Source: Strigops habroptila (Eukaryota; Chordata; Aves; Psittaciformes; Psittacidae). From it: DNA of 64,000 nt. The notes beneath the pieces were generated by a model that saw only the letters and a program-made list of their open reading frames with translations, was not told the origin of the DNA and ran no database searches. The stretch spans positions 1,456,719-1,520,718 of the forward strand of contig NC_044288.2 in assembly GCF_004027225.2 (NCBI RefSeq), written 5' to 3'. How positions within the stretch are numbered: position 1 is the first letter of the stretch; each line of letters begins with the position of its first letter. Made by a program: the position numbers and the translations under genes. Shown here one piece after another: positions 1-11,200 of the stretch.

Positions 1-146
1 TCTCCTGTCCCCCAGAGCTCTGCCTGCTGGAGTGGGGCAAGGGAGGATGTGGTGTGCGAGGGGGGTTCCCTGTGGGGCCTCCCCAGCTGGGATGGAAGGG
101 GGCTAAGCCATCGGGTCCTGCTCAGCCCCATGTCTTGCCTCCGCAG

Positions 147-3100
147 GACTGTCCTGCAGCCAAGAGGGACAGCCGGATCCTGCATATTGTAAGTGGTGGG
201 TGAGGAGGGATTGGCAGGCATGGGGGGCCTAGTGCTGCCACAGCCCCTCCTCAGCCCCCCACTGTCACCCACAGTGCCAGCACATCGTGGGCATCTGCGA
301 GAGCATCGTGGGCTGCAGCCCCCCGGCACTGCTGGACCGCAGGGCTGTGCTGCAGCGTGTGGTGCTGCAGGGCAGCCCCCCGATGTCCCCTGACACCCTG
401 ACGCTGCCCCCTGGCTTGTGGGGGAGCCCTCCAGCATCCCCTGACACCCTAATGCTGCCATCCAGCCCATGGGGGCGCCCCCCAACGTCCCCTGACACTC
501 TAACGCCACCCTCAGAGCCCCTGGGGAGCACCCCCCAACTCCTCACTGCCCCGCTGGTGAGTGCCCACCGCCCCAGTGCCCCCCAGTGCTCCGGCACCCC
601 TGGCACCCCACTCACACCTCCCTCCTGTCCCCTCCCAGGGCCTCAAGATCACCTCCACCACCTCCTGCCTGCACTTTGTGTCTGCGACTACCTCGGAGGT
701 GAGTGAGGGGCTCCCCTCCCAGCCTGTCACCCCACCCTGAGCCGTCCTGTCCCGCAGTCACCCACTTCTAGCTCCTGCTGGGGGGATACCACCCCTCCAG
801 CCAGAGCCTCCCCTCCCAGCCCCGAGCTGGGGGAGCCTGCTTGCAGCCAAGACCATGTAGCTAAGAGAGCACAGCCTGGCCCGTGGTGGGAGCCCCCCTC
901 CGCACCCCAGTCCTACCAGCCAGTGCTGTGCCAGCTCAGGTGCTGGTTAATGGTTAACCCCCGGGTGTGGGTTACCCCAGTCCCACCCTGCCTCTGCCTT
1001 AGGCCCTGGATGCCCACAGGGGCCTCATCCTGCCTGGAGATGAGATCGTGCAGGTCAATGAGCAGGTTGTGGTGAGTTGGAGAAGACATGGGCACAAGGG
1101 TGGTGCTGGTTTCAGCTGTGAAGTCATGGATGGGGAGCTGCAGGGGTGGAAGCACTTGAGGGAACATGGGGCCTGTGGGTAGAAGGATTTGGGGAGGGAC
1201 ACGAGACCTGCAGCTGGGAGGGTTTGGAGCGGGGGTGACACAGGAGCTGTGTTCTGCAGGATGCAGGAGCCATGGCTGGGAAAGGTCTGGGGATCACAGA
1301 GGCCACTGCCCGGGGGGGTTTGGGGAATGTGGGAGCCATGGGGCTTGGGGAGTACATGGGGCTGGGAGGCCATGGGGCAGTGTGGGGCCGGGGCTGTGTC
1401 CCATGGCTCACCCGGGAGTGCGTGCAGGTGGGTTGGACGCGTGTCAACCTGGCGAAGAAGCTGCTGGAGAATGTGAGCAGAGTGACACTGGTGCTGAAGA
1501 AGATCCCCCTTGACCTGCCCGGCTCACCCCAGTCTCCCAGGCAGCAGGTGAGTGATCCCAGTGCTCCCAGTACAGCCCCAGTGCCGCAGGGAACCAGGCA
1601 GGGATGCTTGGAGCTGGGGCATCTCCCATCACATTGGTGGTCCCTAAAGCTCTGGGGGCCCATGGCGGGACGTCACCTGGGGCTCACACTCCATCCGCAG
1701 CTCCTGGAAGCATTTTTGGATGCCGCAGATTCCACCAGCAGCAGAAGCAGTGAGTGCCCAGGCAGCCCTGTGTCCCTGACCTCCAGGTGAGCCCGGTCCC
1801 CTGGCACCCCGACACCTCCAGCCCATGGAGCTGCATCCAAGGCCCCTTCCCAGCTCTTCCTGGCAGGAGAGGTGCCGGCAGCCTGGGAAGCTGCCAGTAG
1901 TCTTAAGGAATGGAAAAAAAAAAAAAGCAGTTGTGTTTGTAACTCATTCACTTGGTAACGTTTTAATGGGGTCAAAACTATATTTAGACATGACTTTTCT
2001 CCTCTCCCAGAATGGAAAGGCGTGTGTGGAGCCGGTAGCAGGAGCCACCAGGCTGGGCTCTGACCCTGCTGGTGGAGCTGGTGCTGAGCCACTGCTGCCA
2101 CGTTGCCTCCAGCCCCACTTCTCCTTGGGCAGGGAGAATTGCGGGTGCCTGAGCAAGCGTGGGGCTGGCTGGAGCCCAGTAGTGGGACCCCTGCAGTGGT
2201 CAAGGGGGTTTGCAGCTTAAGGAGCCCTTTTTCCTCCAGCGTTGCTGCTGCTGACTTTGACTCGGGGCCAGACTCTGCGCTGGACCCTGTCACGGACGAA
2301 GAGGCAGGAGAGGACAAGCAGAACTCGAGGCTGACCAGGGTGGCTGTGGGGGAGCTGCCGGAGCTGCCCAGCTATGGTAGGAGGGGAGCAGAGGGGGTTT
2401 CTGGGGTGCAGTGATTTCTCCCCTGGGGCGGGAAGCTGCAGCCCTGTTTGCTGTTGCAGGTGCTGCAGAGGAGGTGGCGCAGGAGAGTGGTTCCCCGCTG
2501 GGCACCCTGCACTCTCTGGGCACCCTTGCTGCAGAGCTCAGCCCCATGGCAGCCCCTGCTGAGGGGGCTGGGGGTGCAGACCCCAGCCAGCTCCCTCGGG
2601 AGGTGAGAACTGGTGGGAGAGGAGAGCTGGGCCTTTGGCAAGGGGGGACGGGTGCTGGGAGGGCGTAAGTGGGGGACACACGGACATGAATGCTTGAGCT
2701 GGGCAGCAGAATGCCTGTCCGGGGTGAGCTCTTTGCTGAGGGGTGTGCAAGTTGGGGGTCCCTGAGGGGCTGTGGGTACTGCTGGGGGGGAGTTGGTGTT
2801 ATCTAACGCTGCTCTGCTCTCACCTCCCTGCGTTGTCCCTAACCACTTGTCTCTGTTTCCCCATCCAGGGCAGCCCCCAGGCAGGACGCAGACCAAAAGG
2901 TGAGCGGGACCCTGCTGGGGCTGGTGTGAACGGGGCTGGGGGCTCCCCCCTGCTGCCCCTCCCTGCTCTTGACCCCCGCAATGCCCTGGCTGGCAGGAGT
3001 GGCAACTAGGCTGAGCCGCCGGCGCGTCTCGTGCCGGGACCTGGGCCGGGTGGACTGCGATGGCTGGCTCCTTAAGAAGAAGGATCATGTGGGCTTCATG

Positions 3101-5137
3101 GCCCAGAAGTGGAAGCGGTGCTGGTTTGTGCTGAAGGGCCACACGCTTTACTGGTACCACCACCCCAACGTGAGTGGGACAGCTGGGTGTCCTTGGGGTT
3201 CCTGTCCCCAGCACCGGCACGGGTGCTGGACACAGCTGCCTCCCTTGCAGGATGAGAAGGCTGCAGGACTCATCAATGTGGCCACCTACGACCTGGAGAG
3301 CACAAGGGAGCAGAAGAAGAAATAGTGAGTGGGGTCTGTCTCACCATGGACCTCCTGGCTGGTGGTGGAAGGGGGTGGGCGATACTGTCCCAAGGGCACG
3401 TGCTGAAGAGGCCCGGGTACCACCTGCATGTCCCCATGGGCCTGGTGGGGTCCCCCTGGGGCTGGTGGTGTCCCCGCAGGGCTGGCAGGACTGGCCATCT
3501 TGCAGTACAGGAGCCCATGCTCTGAGCAGTATGTGCATTGTGCTACTGGTGTTACCTGGGACAAGGATGAGCACCAGAGCAGCTCCAGCGGCAGGGAAAA
3601 GCCCAAACTCCAGGGCTGGGTTGGGATGGTGGGGCTGTGGTGCAGAAGGGGCTGAATGCAGGCTCGGGACTGGCTCTGGTGCTGGGTAACCACAGCAGCA
3701 AAGGCAGCTGCCTGCTTGTCCTGCTCCAGCGTGTTCCAGCTCTGCCATCAGAGGTACAAGCCCTTCATCTTCGCTGCAGAAACACTGGCTGATTTGAGCA
3801 TGTGAGTAACGCACCAGCCAGCACCCACCAGCGCTGGTCCCACCGCACGGGGCTGGCCATGATCCTCTGTCTGTGTGTCCTTTCTTTCCCCAGGTGGGTC
3901 AGTCACTTAATAACAGCCAAAACAAAGTACACGCTGGCCCACCAGTCGGTCCCAGACAGGGAGGAAGGTAACTGGCACTTCTCAGGGTGGGAGACGGGGT
4001 TGGTTCCCCCGGGGGAGATGGGGACCCTGTGGAGAGGTTCTGGTGGGGCAGCCGTGCCCAGTGCTATGGCCACTGCATCCATCATTCCCATCATGTGGAG
4101 GAGATGTGAGAGGAGGTCTGGGGTGATGTTCAGTTCCAGGGAGGGCAGGGTGGGGCATAGCAGGGGCTTCCCACTCCCTCTGTGGTCACTGTCCTCCCCT
4201 TCCACCTGCAGACTGCTACAGTGAGACAGAAGCCGAGGACCCTGATGATGAGTCCCCCAGGCATGGATGTGACCTGGTGAGTTGCCCTTGGGGACATCCT
4301 GGGGAGGGGACGGAGGATCCTTGTCTCACCTCCCACCCCATCTCTCCCTCAGCCAAGGAAAAGGTTGCAAAATGCCCGGGAGAAAGCCCAGCTCCTCCCA
4401 GCTAGTGAGCCCGGCAGCCCCCAGCCCTGCGCATCCGTGGGTGAGTGCTGGGGGGTGACATTTGTCACCCTGTCACCTTGTGTGCATTCTTTATCGAAGT
4501 TAGGCCTCCCTTTCACATGTGTATGTGTGCTGGGGGGGGGTGTGTGTGTACGTTGAGTTGGGATGTATTTGAATGTGAACCATGTAGTGTCTTGGGATTC
4601 TCTTGGGGCAGGGGCAGCGCCTTGGGATTTTGGGGCTGCCCTCCTGTTACCCTGTCCCCTTTCCTTGCCCAGAACCCAGTGGGGAGGACCTCGAGTGCCT
4701 GATACAGTGCCTGAAGCAGGGCGGGGTGTCCCTCATCGGGCGGCAGCAGGTCCTGACGCGGGAGCAGTGCCACAGGTCCTTCATCCGGCGCAGCAAGAAC
4801 CCCTACATCAACGCGAAGGTGCACACGGTGCGGGCTCTGCAAAGCACGCTCAAGGTGGGAGCCTACGGCCCCCTCGCCCCGCAGAGCACCCTGCCCATGG
4901 GTGGCCACCCCAAAACACACCGCTCTTTCTCAGCAGGCGAAGCTGGTGGAGCTGCAGGCCCTGGAGCAGCTGCTCAGCGATGCTGCGCTCACCTCAGAGA
5001 AGTTCACCCGCTGGAAGGAAGAGCACCAGGAGCTGTACCAGGAGCTGCAGGAGTGGTGGGCAGGGCGGCAGCGCCAGGACCATGACAGGGAGCTTGGGGC
5101 TGAATGTGGCCTCCCCCCAGAGGGGGCTGAACCCTGA
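147..5137 (+). CDS. CNKSR1: CNKSR1, connector enhancer of kinase suppressor of Ras 1 (3' part)
   Basis: Scaffold protein of Ras/Raf-MAPK and PI3K-linked signalling at the membrane (family knowledge). Seventeen exons can be joined in frame: 147-188, 275-556, 639-698, 1003-1071, 1428-1547, 1701-1786, 2240-2376, 2460-2602, 2869-2899, 2997-3169, 3251-3324, 3730-3801, 3894-3967, 4212-4276, 4353-4440, 4673-4854, 4937-5137 (TGA), about 632 codons. The first two exons end the CRIC domain. 639-1547 encodes a PDZ domain (GLKI start, LILPGDEIVQVN core, VVGW). 2997-3967 encodes the PH domain (DCDGWLLKKK, WFVLKGHTLYWY, MWVSHLI), followed by the family motif EEDCYSETEAEDPDDE. The end is a coiled-coil-like segment (LQSTLKAKLVELQ, WKEEHQELYQEL). 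PH and tail match CNKSR1 better than CNKSR2/3. The SAM domain and start codon lie left of the window. The C-terminal tail looks shorter than in human. Confidence 0.93.
374..526 (+). repeat. three 51-bp (17-codon) tandem repeats inside a CNKSR1 exon
   Basis: Units at 374-424, 425-475 and 476-526 keep an exact 51-bp period and the reading frame. Each encodes a Pro/Ser-rich unit built around the core SPDTL, ending in a Gly. The repeat lies in the linker between the CRIC and PDZ domains, which is probably disordered. Confidence 0.85.
4931..4936 (+). promoter_or_regulatory. tandem splice acceptor (CAGCAG) of the last CNKSR1 exon
   Basis: Two AGs three bases apart precede GCGAAGCTGGTG. Using the first adds one Gln; using the second gives LQSTLK joined directly to AKL, which is what the human protein has as I recall it. 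Both keep frame, so both isoforms are possible. Confidence 0.6.
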
Positions 5138-5572
5138 ACCCACCAAGCCTTCTCTGGCAGAGTTGCGGGAGCAGAGTGGGTGCTGTGCCCGCGCAGGGGT
5201 GTGTGCGGGACATTGGTGACACTTCTGAAGGCTCAGCCCCCAGCATGGACTTGCCACAGGAAAAGTGGCTTCTGCTCCATCCCCGTCCCTGGGGTGGGAC
5301 GCTGCACTGACAAGGCTGTTGTCTTTTCAAGGCTGTTTTGCCTTGCCTGCACGTTGGGAAAGGGGCTGCTGAGGACATCTGATAGACCAAGGCTGCAGAT
5401 CCCCAATGGGCTTCAGCCTATCCCTTACACTAACCTTCCATCTCTCCACTTTTTTCCCCTCAATCTCTCCATTTTCCTCTCTCATTACACTTCTGTCCTG
5501 CTTCCTATCCTTCTCATTCCCAATATCCCCTTTTCTAGCTCCTTGTGCCACACTTCTCTCTGTACGCCCCCT

Positions 5573-6440
5573 CAGCTGCCTCAGAAACCAGCTCCCAAAG
5601 TGCGAACATCCAGCCCCTGCTCCTAAGCCTAAGGGGCCAGGACAGAAAGCTGGTGCTGGGCATCACCTGCAGCTGGTGAGCTCCGGAACAGTGCCACCAA
5701 CATGGCAATCCACCCTTGCTTTGCCACCTAAAACTTCATCTGTGTACTGCCCCCTCAGGTGCCCCAGAAACCAGCTCCCAAAGTACGCACATCAGCGCCT
5801 CTTGCTCTTCCTGAACAACCAATGCAAAAGTGCTAACCTGAAATAAAAAGGTTTCGTGTAAGGATACCTACTGATAGATGTGCTGCTGAACCTCAACCCA
5901 TCCAGAAACTCACTGGAGAAGGAAAACTTTCAGCTGCTGTAAATGTAAAAACTCGAACCAAAAAGCTCAGAGAGCTCAAAGCCATCGAAAGGCTGAAGGA
6001 GCAGCAGAGGCCAAGAGCTGAATGAGCTCCCTAATGAGTGGCTGTGCCTCAGGTACACTGGGCCCCACCGCCCTCTCACATTCCTTAGGGAAAGGGGAGG
6101 GGAAAACCATCACCTGGGATAAAGGCAGCTGGAGCACCCGCTGCACATTTGCTCATTTGCAGGATGTTTATGGCTGGTGAAGAGAATAAACCAAGACAGC
6201 AACTTGTCTTCAAAGGAGCAACACCACCTTTTTCCTATTTGTTGTTACAGTGGGGAAGGGACGAGCTGTGTAGTTACACTTCACATTTGGGGGTGTTTAT
6301 AGGAAAAGATGTACCACTTAAAACCACCTAAACCTCTGACCACCCTCAGGAGTCCCGGAGCACAGCTCACAGAGTGCAAACACCCAGCCCCTGCTCCCAC
6401 GCCTGAGGTGCCAGGACAGAAAGCTGCACTGGCTGATGGA
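5573..6440 (+). pseudogene. unrecognised exon-like triplicated unit with a basic open frame
   Basis: Three diverged copies of a unit of about 70-100 bp start right after a pyrimidine-rich CTCAG acceptor-like site, at 5576, 5759 and 6350. Copies 1 and 2 both read PQKPAPKVRTS, and several of their differences in this stretch are silent (CCT/CCC, GTG/GTA, CGA/CGC, TCC/TCA). Copy 2 stays in one frame from 5759 to TGA at 6023-6025, with a single TAA at 5834-5836. The tail is basic and probably helical (KKLRELKAIERLKEQQ) and faintly resembles the C-terminal helix of eIF2A; that resemblance is from memory and weak. It may be a decayed gene, an unannotated small gene, or 3' UTR that looks coding by chance. 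Copies 1 and 3 share the segment around CCAGGACAGAAAGCTG. Confidence 0.4.
5842..5847 (+). terminator. possible CNKSR1 polyadenylation signal
   Basis: AATAAA about 0.7 kb after the CNKSR1 stop, followed by a TTTCGTGT-type stretch. A second AATAAA lies at 6185-6190. Which one is used cannot be told from sequence, and the first also lies inside the coding-like remnant. Confidence 0.4.
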
Positions 6441-6750
6441 CTTGCCAGGCCACTCTCCATCATATTTGAAAAGCTGTGGCAGGCAAAGGGGAAACATCAC
6501 ACCCATTTTTATGTGTGTATATATATGTATGTAGCTGTATTATGAAAAGGGCATGTAAACAACCAGTGGCAAGGAGTTGTTAAATCCCAAGTACCCCCCG
6601 TGGGACAGAACACGGGCTAAGGACAATGTCCTGGCCCTAAGGGCTTTTAATGTTTCTCCAGGGTAAAGGTTTATCTTCCAACTACTTTAATGGCTCCCAT
6701 ACGCATATATAAGTATAAACATATATTTTATCTATCCATATATACGGAGT

Positions 6751-6852
6751 CTTGGGTGACATGGTTTAGTGTGTGGTGTCCCTGCCCATGGCAGGGGGGT
6801 TGGAACTAGATGATCCTAAGGTGCTTTCCAACCCTAACTATTCTATGATTCT
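6751..6852 (+). mobile_element. CR1 LINE, 3' end fragment
   Basis: Typical CR1 3' sequence (GACATGGTTTAGTG, TGGCAGGGGGGTTGGAAC, GATGATC, TTCCAACCC) ending in ATTCTATGATTCT. Confidence 0.85.
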
Positions 6853-7050
6853 AGTATGCATTTAAACATGTATAACATACGTATGAAGGTGCACAAACAC
6901 ATGTAAAATGCATTCTCTCTGTTAAACATAGGGGGATAGATACAAATCCTCCACCGCCCTCCGTGCAATGTCTGCTATTTGCCTCCAGGTGTACTCAAAT
7001 CTCCGCTTTTTCCCTCAGCCTGCCCAGCGCTGTCCTGTCGCTGGAGGATA

Positions 7051-7266
7051 AATCATAGAATTACGTTGGAAAACACCTTTAAGATCATCCAGTGCAACCA
7101 TTCCCAGCACTGCCAAGGCCACCACTAACCCATGGCACTGAGGCCTCGGACACACGGGGTGTGAACACTTGCAGGGCCGGTGACTCCAGCACTGCCCTGG
7201 GCAGCCTGTTCCAATGCCTGAGCACCCTTTGGGGAAGGAATTGTTCCCCATCTCCACCTAAACCTA
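7051..7266 (-). mobile_element. CR1 LINE fragment
   Basis: Starts with AATCATAGAATTACGTTGGAA, the reverse of a CR1 3' end, and runs through the CR1 segment GCCTGTTCCAATGCCTGAGC. It ends about 0.1 kb before the RLF CpG island. Confidence 0.85.
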
Positions 7267-7379
7267 CATGTCGCGCTGTGCCCCTGCCCCACCTCACCAG
7301 CAGAGCACAACCAGTACCGGGGGAGCGAGCGGAGGCACGGAAAAGGACCTTTCCACACGGACCTCTCCTCCTCCCTCCG

Positions 7380-8240
7380 CTCCTAAGGGTCACCGAACCC
7401 CGGCTGAGGGGACCTCAAGGATCATCCACGCCCTTCCTGGGCACGGATCCAGGGATTCCCTCCTCCGGTGCCGAGGCCGAACCGCGGCTCCGGGTCCTGC
7501 AGGGGGCTCCGGGCGCTGCCGGTACCGGGCCCCCCCCCTTCACCGCGGGGGGGGGGAGGCGCTCCCGCCGCATCACGTGACGCCGCTGTCCCGCGCCCTC
7601 CCTCCCTCCCTCTTGCCCCAGGGCGGTGGCGCGACACGCGCGCGCGCCGGCCGCCGTCACGTGCCCCCCTATCCCTCCCTCCCTCCCACCCACCCCCCGT
7701 CACGTGACGCCGTCCCGGGACGATGAGGTCAGCGGCTGCGAGTCACGTGATCGCTGCCTACGCGCAGTGGGGCCGGGTGCAGATGGCGGACGCCGAGGCC
7801 GAGGCGGCTCCGCGGCCCGAGATGCCGCGGGTGGTGGCGGCGCTGCGGGCCCGCCTCTGGCAGCTGCAGGCCGAGCTGCGCGAGCAGGAGGTGTCGGAGC
7901 CCTCGTCCCGCGCCTACTGCCGCGGCTTCTGCCAGGTAGGCGTCCGCGCAGGGGTGGGCCGCGGCGCGGGCCGGGTGCCGGGCGGCGGGGCTCGGGGGGC
8001 CGGGGCGGGCCGCGGTGCGCGCCCGGCGGAAGGGGAATCCCGTTCCGGGGGCGCCGCTCGCTGCCCCCCGCGGGCGCTCCGGTGCCAGCGTGCGGCCGGG
8101 CGCTTGCGCCGAGGAAGCCTCCGGGCTCTGGCGGGGCCTCGGGCCGGGGCAGCTGGTGGCGGCCGCGCCGCGCTCTCGGTGCGGTCTTGGCTCCGCTCCT
8201 TGGGCCTTCGCTTTGGTTTTTGTGCCTCGGGATCAGAACT
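7380..8240. promoter_or_regulatory. CpG island and promoter of RLF
   Basis: Very GC- and CpG-rich block around the first exon with no convincing TATA box: a housekeeping-type promoter. It contains CT-rich tracts (CCTCCCTCCCTC), a CG-repeat stretch near 7636-7647 and four TCACGTG E-boxes. The true transcription start cannot be fixed from sequence. Confidence 0.75.
7573..7751. promoter_or_regulatory. cluster of four TCACGTG E-boxes upstream of RLF
   Basis: TCACGTGA at 7573-7580, GTCACGTGC at 7656-7664, GTCACGTGAC at 7699-7708 and GTCACGTGAT at 7742-7751. CACGTG is bound by bHLH-ZIP factors (USF, MYC/MAX, TFE/MITF); GTCACGTGAC is the CLEAR consensus of TFEB/TFE3. Actual binding is inference. 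Confidence 0.65.
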
Positions 8241-11200
8241 GTTTGGTCTTGATCGTGGTCTGCCGTGGAATAAGCGATCCGTGCTGGTCGGTGGGGGCCT
8301 GCCGTGTGTGAAGGCACTGGGTGAGCTGCTGTGGGCTGGTGATCTTGTCCCAGTGCTTAATGCAGCTCAGGCTGAGGATCAGCAATGTGTGAACTGAGCC
8401 ACTCACTTCCAGAAGAGCTGAATTTGAGTAAAATCGCAGTGATGGAGAGAACTTAAATAAATTATGTCAGTGGTTCATTAGTTTTTGCTTTTGCCACAGC
8501 ATCATTTATGGTGAGCTTTAGGGTGCATAATTGTTGTTGAGTTGCTGGTTGGAGAGCTGTCCCTCTTCAAGCTGAAGAGATTGTGGTTTCTAAAATGCAA
8601 AATAAAATCTGGCTTATAAGCTAGTGTAACCACGCTTCAGCTGATACAGCCATTGTGTTCGAATGGTGATTGGCAAACTGGATACCACATGAGACCAAAA
8701 AGTCCTGCTGGTGCATTATAGATAAGTGACATTCCCCTTCAGAGTCTTTGGTTTTACATCCACAGGTTGTGTACTTTGCCACCCCGTTCTGGGAGGATGT
8801 TTAGCTCACCACTTACCAGAACAACAGAACAAGTCTATTTGTTAGGTTTCAGAACTCTTGTTCCTCAAACTGCAGGATGTTGCTGTTGCCTTCTGCTGGG
8901 TATGGCCCAAGTTAAGCAAACTGTTAAGATCTGTGATGCTGCATTTACACAGAGCCCAGGATAACCTGGGTGGCTTTGGCTAAAATTGTTTCCAGTGGCA
9001 TTCATTTTATTGGAACAAATATTCAACTAACACTTAGTAGAGGTTGTCGAGATGGTCAGCATACATAGAATCATAGAATGGTTTGGGTTGGAAAGCACCT
9101 TAAGATCATCCAGCTCCAACCCCCTGCCATGGGGAGGGTCACCACACACTGAACCATGTCACCCAAGGCTCTGTCCAGCCTGGCCTTGAACACTGCCAGG
9201 GATGGAGCATTCACAACTTCCTTGGGCAACCCATTCCAGGGCTTCACCACCCTCGTAGTGAAGAACTTCTTCCTTATATCTAACCTAAACTTCCCCTGTT
9301 TAAGTTTGAACCCATTACCCCTTGTAATAGTGATAGTGAATAGACATCCAGTCACTGGATTAGTTTGGTACAGGTGAAGCTTTAGGGGTACCTGATGAAA
9401 GACAGTTCTGTTACCTAAAAAAACAAACAAAAAACCCCACCAAAGCCCGTTGCTCAAAAAATGTGCTCCTCTCCAGGCCTTTGTGCTGATGTTAATGGTG
9501 GTCTTGTTTTAGAACTCTGTGATAATGCAGATAAAAATGAAAACCGTCTTGGGTTGCCATCAGTTCGGGACGTTTCTGATTGTTGTGACTGTCATGGCAC
9601 CAAGAGATACAGAGGAAAAGGCAGAATGGTTAGTCTGTGGTGCAGAAACTTCAATTGAGCTTGAATTTGTGATGTTATTGTGCAGTCAAACCACTGCGTT
9701 TAGGATGTACTTTGACATCTTGGTTTCTCCTTCTGACTGGGGATGTTTGTGACTGTTGCACAGAGTTTGCGAGAGAGAACTTAAAAATAACTTAAGGTCT
9801 GTCCCTATGTGAAATTGAAGGAGCTCAACTTAATTCTGTATTAATGACTTGGAGGGTACCACTGGTGTCTTGGCACAAGCTTATTAAGCTGCAGCAGAAC
9901 ATGCCTAGAGAGAAGCTGAACTTAACTGTCCTTAAATACAATCTGAGGAAGTAGCTGTGATGAGGGTCGCGATGGATGTGCCATCATCCTGTGTGTACAT
10001 CTGTGGTAAGGTCCTGAAAGGTGTTTTGTTTGCTTTGGAAGTTCCTGAAGTTGCCGGGACACAACCAAATCAGTAGCTTTCCTATGCTTTGAGCTGTCTG
10101 GATGCTCTGTTTTACTACATGTAGACCTGTGCTGCCATGTGCAGCTTTCCACTCCCAGCTCTTCCTGGGAGTGATGCTGGATGACATGATTTCCTTGAAG
10201 ATTCCTCTTTTTTGAGCAGGGGAGTAAGTAAGATTGGTGTCCAGGGTAATACAACAAAGAAACTTATGAAGCCTAAATAGTGGCTTCACTCTGCAATTTT
10301 ATACTGTACAAGCATGAATGCTTTGTATATTCCTCTTAGGAAAAACCTGTTTGTTGGGGAGCTCCATGTGAACACTGTGTGTGTGAGCTTGTGCTATGGA
10401 GAAAGTTACCAGTGAAGCAGATGATATAGGACATCAAAGCATCCCATATGCCAATACCCAGCACTTGGTGGCTTTCTGGAATGATTAAAGGTGACGCAGT
10501 TGAGGACTGTCAATTGCAATCTGGTATTTTTAAGAAGAGGTGGAAGTTGTTTGGTTGGTTGGTTTTTTGTTTGCATTTCTGGTTTGTTTTTTTTTCCTTA
10601 AAAGCTGTAATAACAGGTCAGGCAACTTGGACATCTTGAAATAGGTTCTCAGCAAAAAATTGATGCTTCAGAAGAAATGCAGCTAAGCAGGTATTCCAGC
10701 ATTGCAGGACGTGAGGATCTAGGCAGTGTTGAGGACCTGGGCTCCTCTGTAGATGACGTTGTAGGTGGATGCATGTAACCTCGGAGCTTTGCACCCCAGT
10801 CACAGTTAGATGTGTGATTGTAGTCAAAGGAAAGAGGATAAGATAAAGTTTAAGTGGTTGTGCGTTAACCAGACTTAAAGTGTTTGAATACTCCCTTCAG
10901 GTAATTAGACTGTAAGGTGGTAGTTGGTTATAAAACAGCTACTTGACTGTTCATTCAGCACGTGGGTTATATATTTCTGACAAGTTCAAAATGATCTAAT
11001 TTTATCTTTACAGACTGCCAGGAAAAGTCTGTAGTGGACTACTAAACTTCTATTGGCTTGTGAAATAGCAAAAGGGCTTTTAAGAGCCTCTGTAATACAG
11101 TTACTGTGTTTTGCTTGTTTATTAGTACACTAATACTAATAGCATAAGAATGTTCAAACCCTCATATCTTTGAAGTTCAAGCTATTAATAAGCCTCTTGC

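Larger units (their letters stand above)
5138..7782. other. CNKSR1-RLF intergenic region
   Basis: 2.6 kb between the CNKSR1 stop and the RLF start. It holds the presumed CNKSR1 3' UTR, a three-copy exon-like repeat with a coding-like remnant (5573-6440), AT-rich simple sequence (about 6510-6740), two CR1 fragments (6751-6852 and 7051-7266) and the RLF CpG island from about 7380. Confidence 0.7.

Noticed and set aside
1673-2317. 214-codon minus-strand frame
   Set aside because: Antisense to CNKSR1 exons and introns; no domain, and the plus-strand exons there join in frame.
7700-8317. 205-codon minus-strand frame over the RLF promoter
   Set aside because: CpG-island shadow with low-complexity Pro/Arg/Ala composition.
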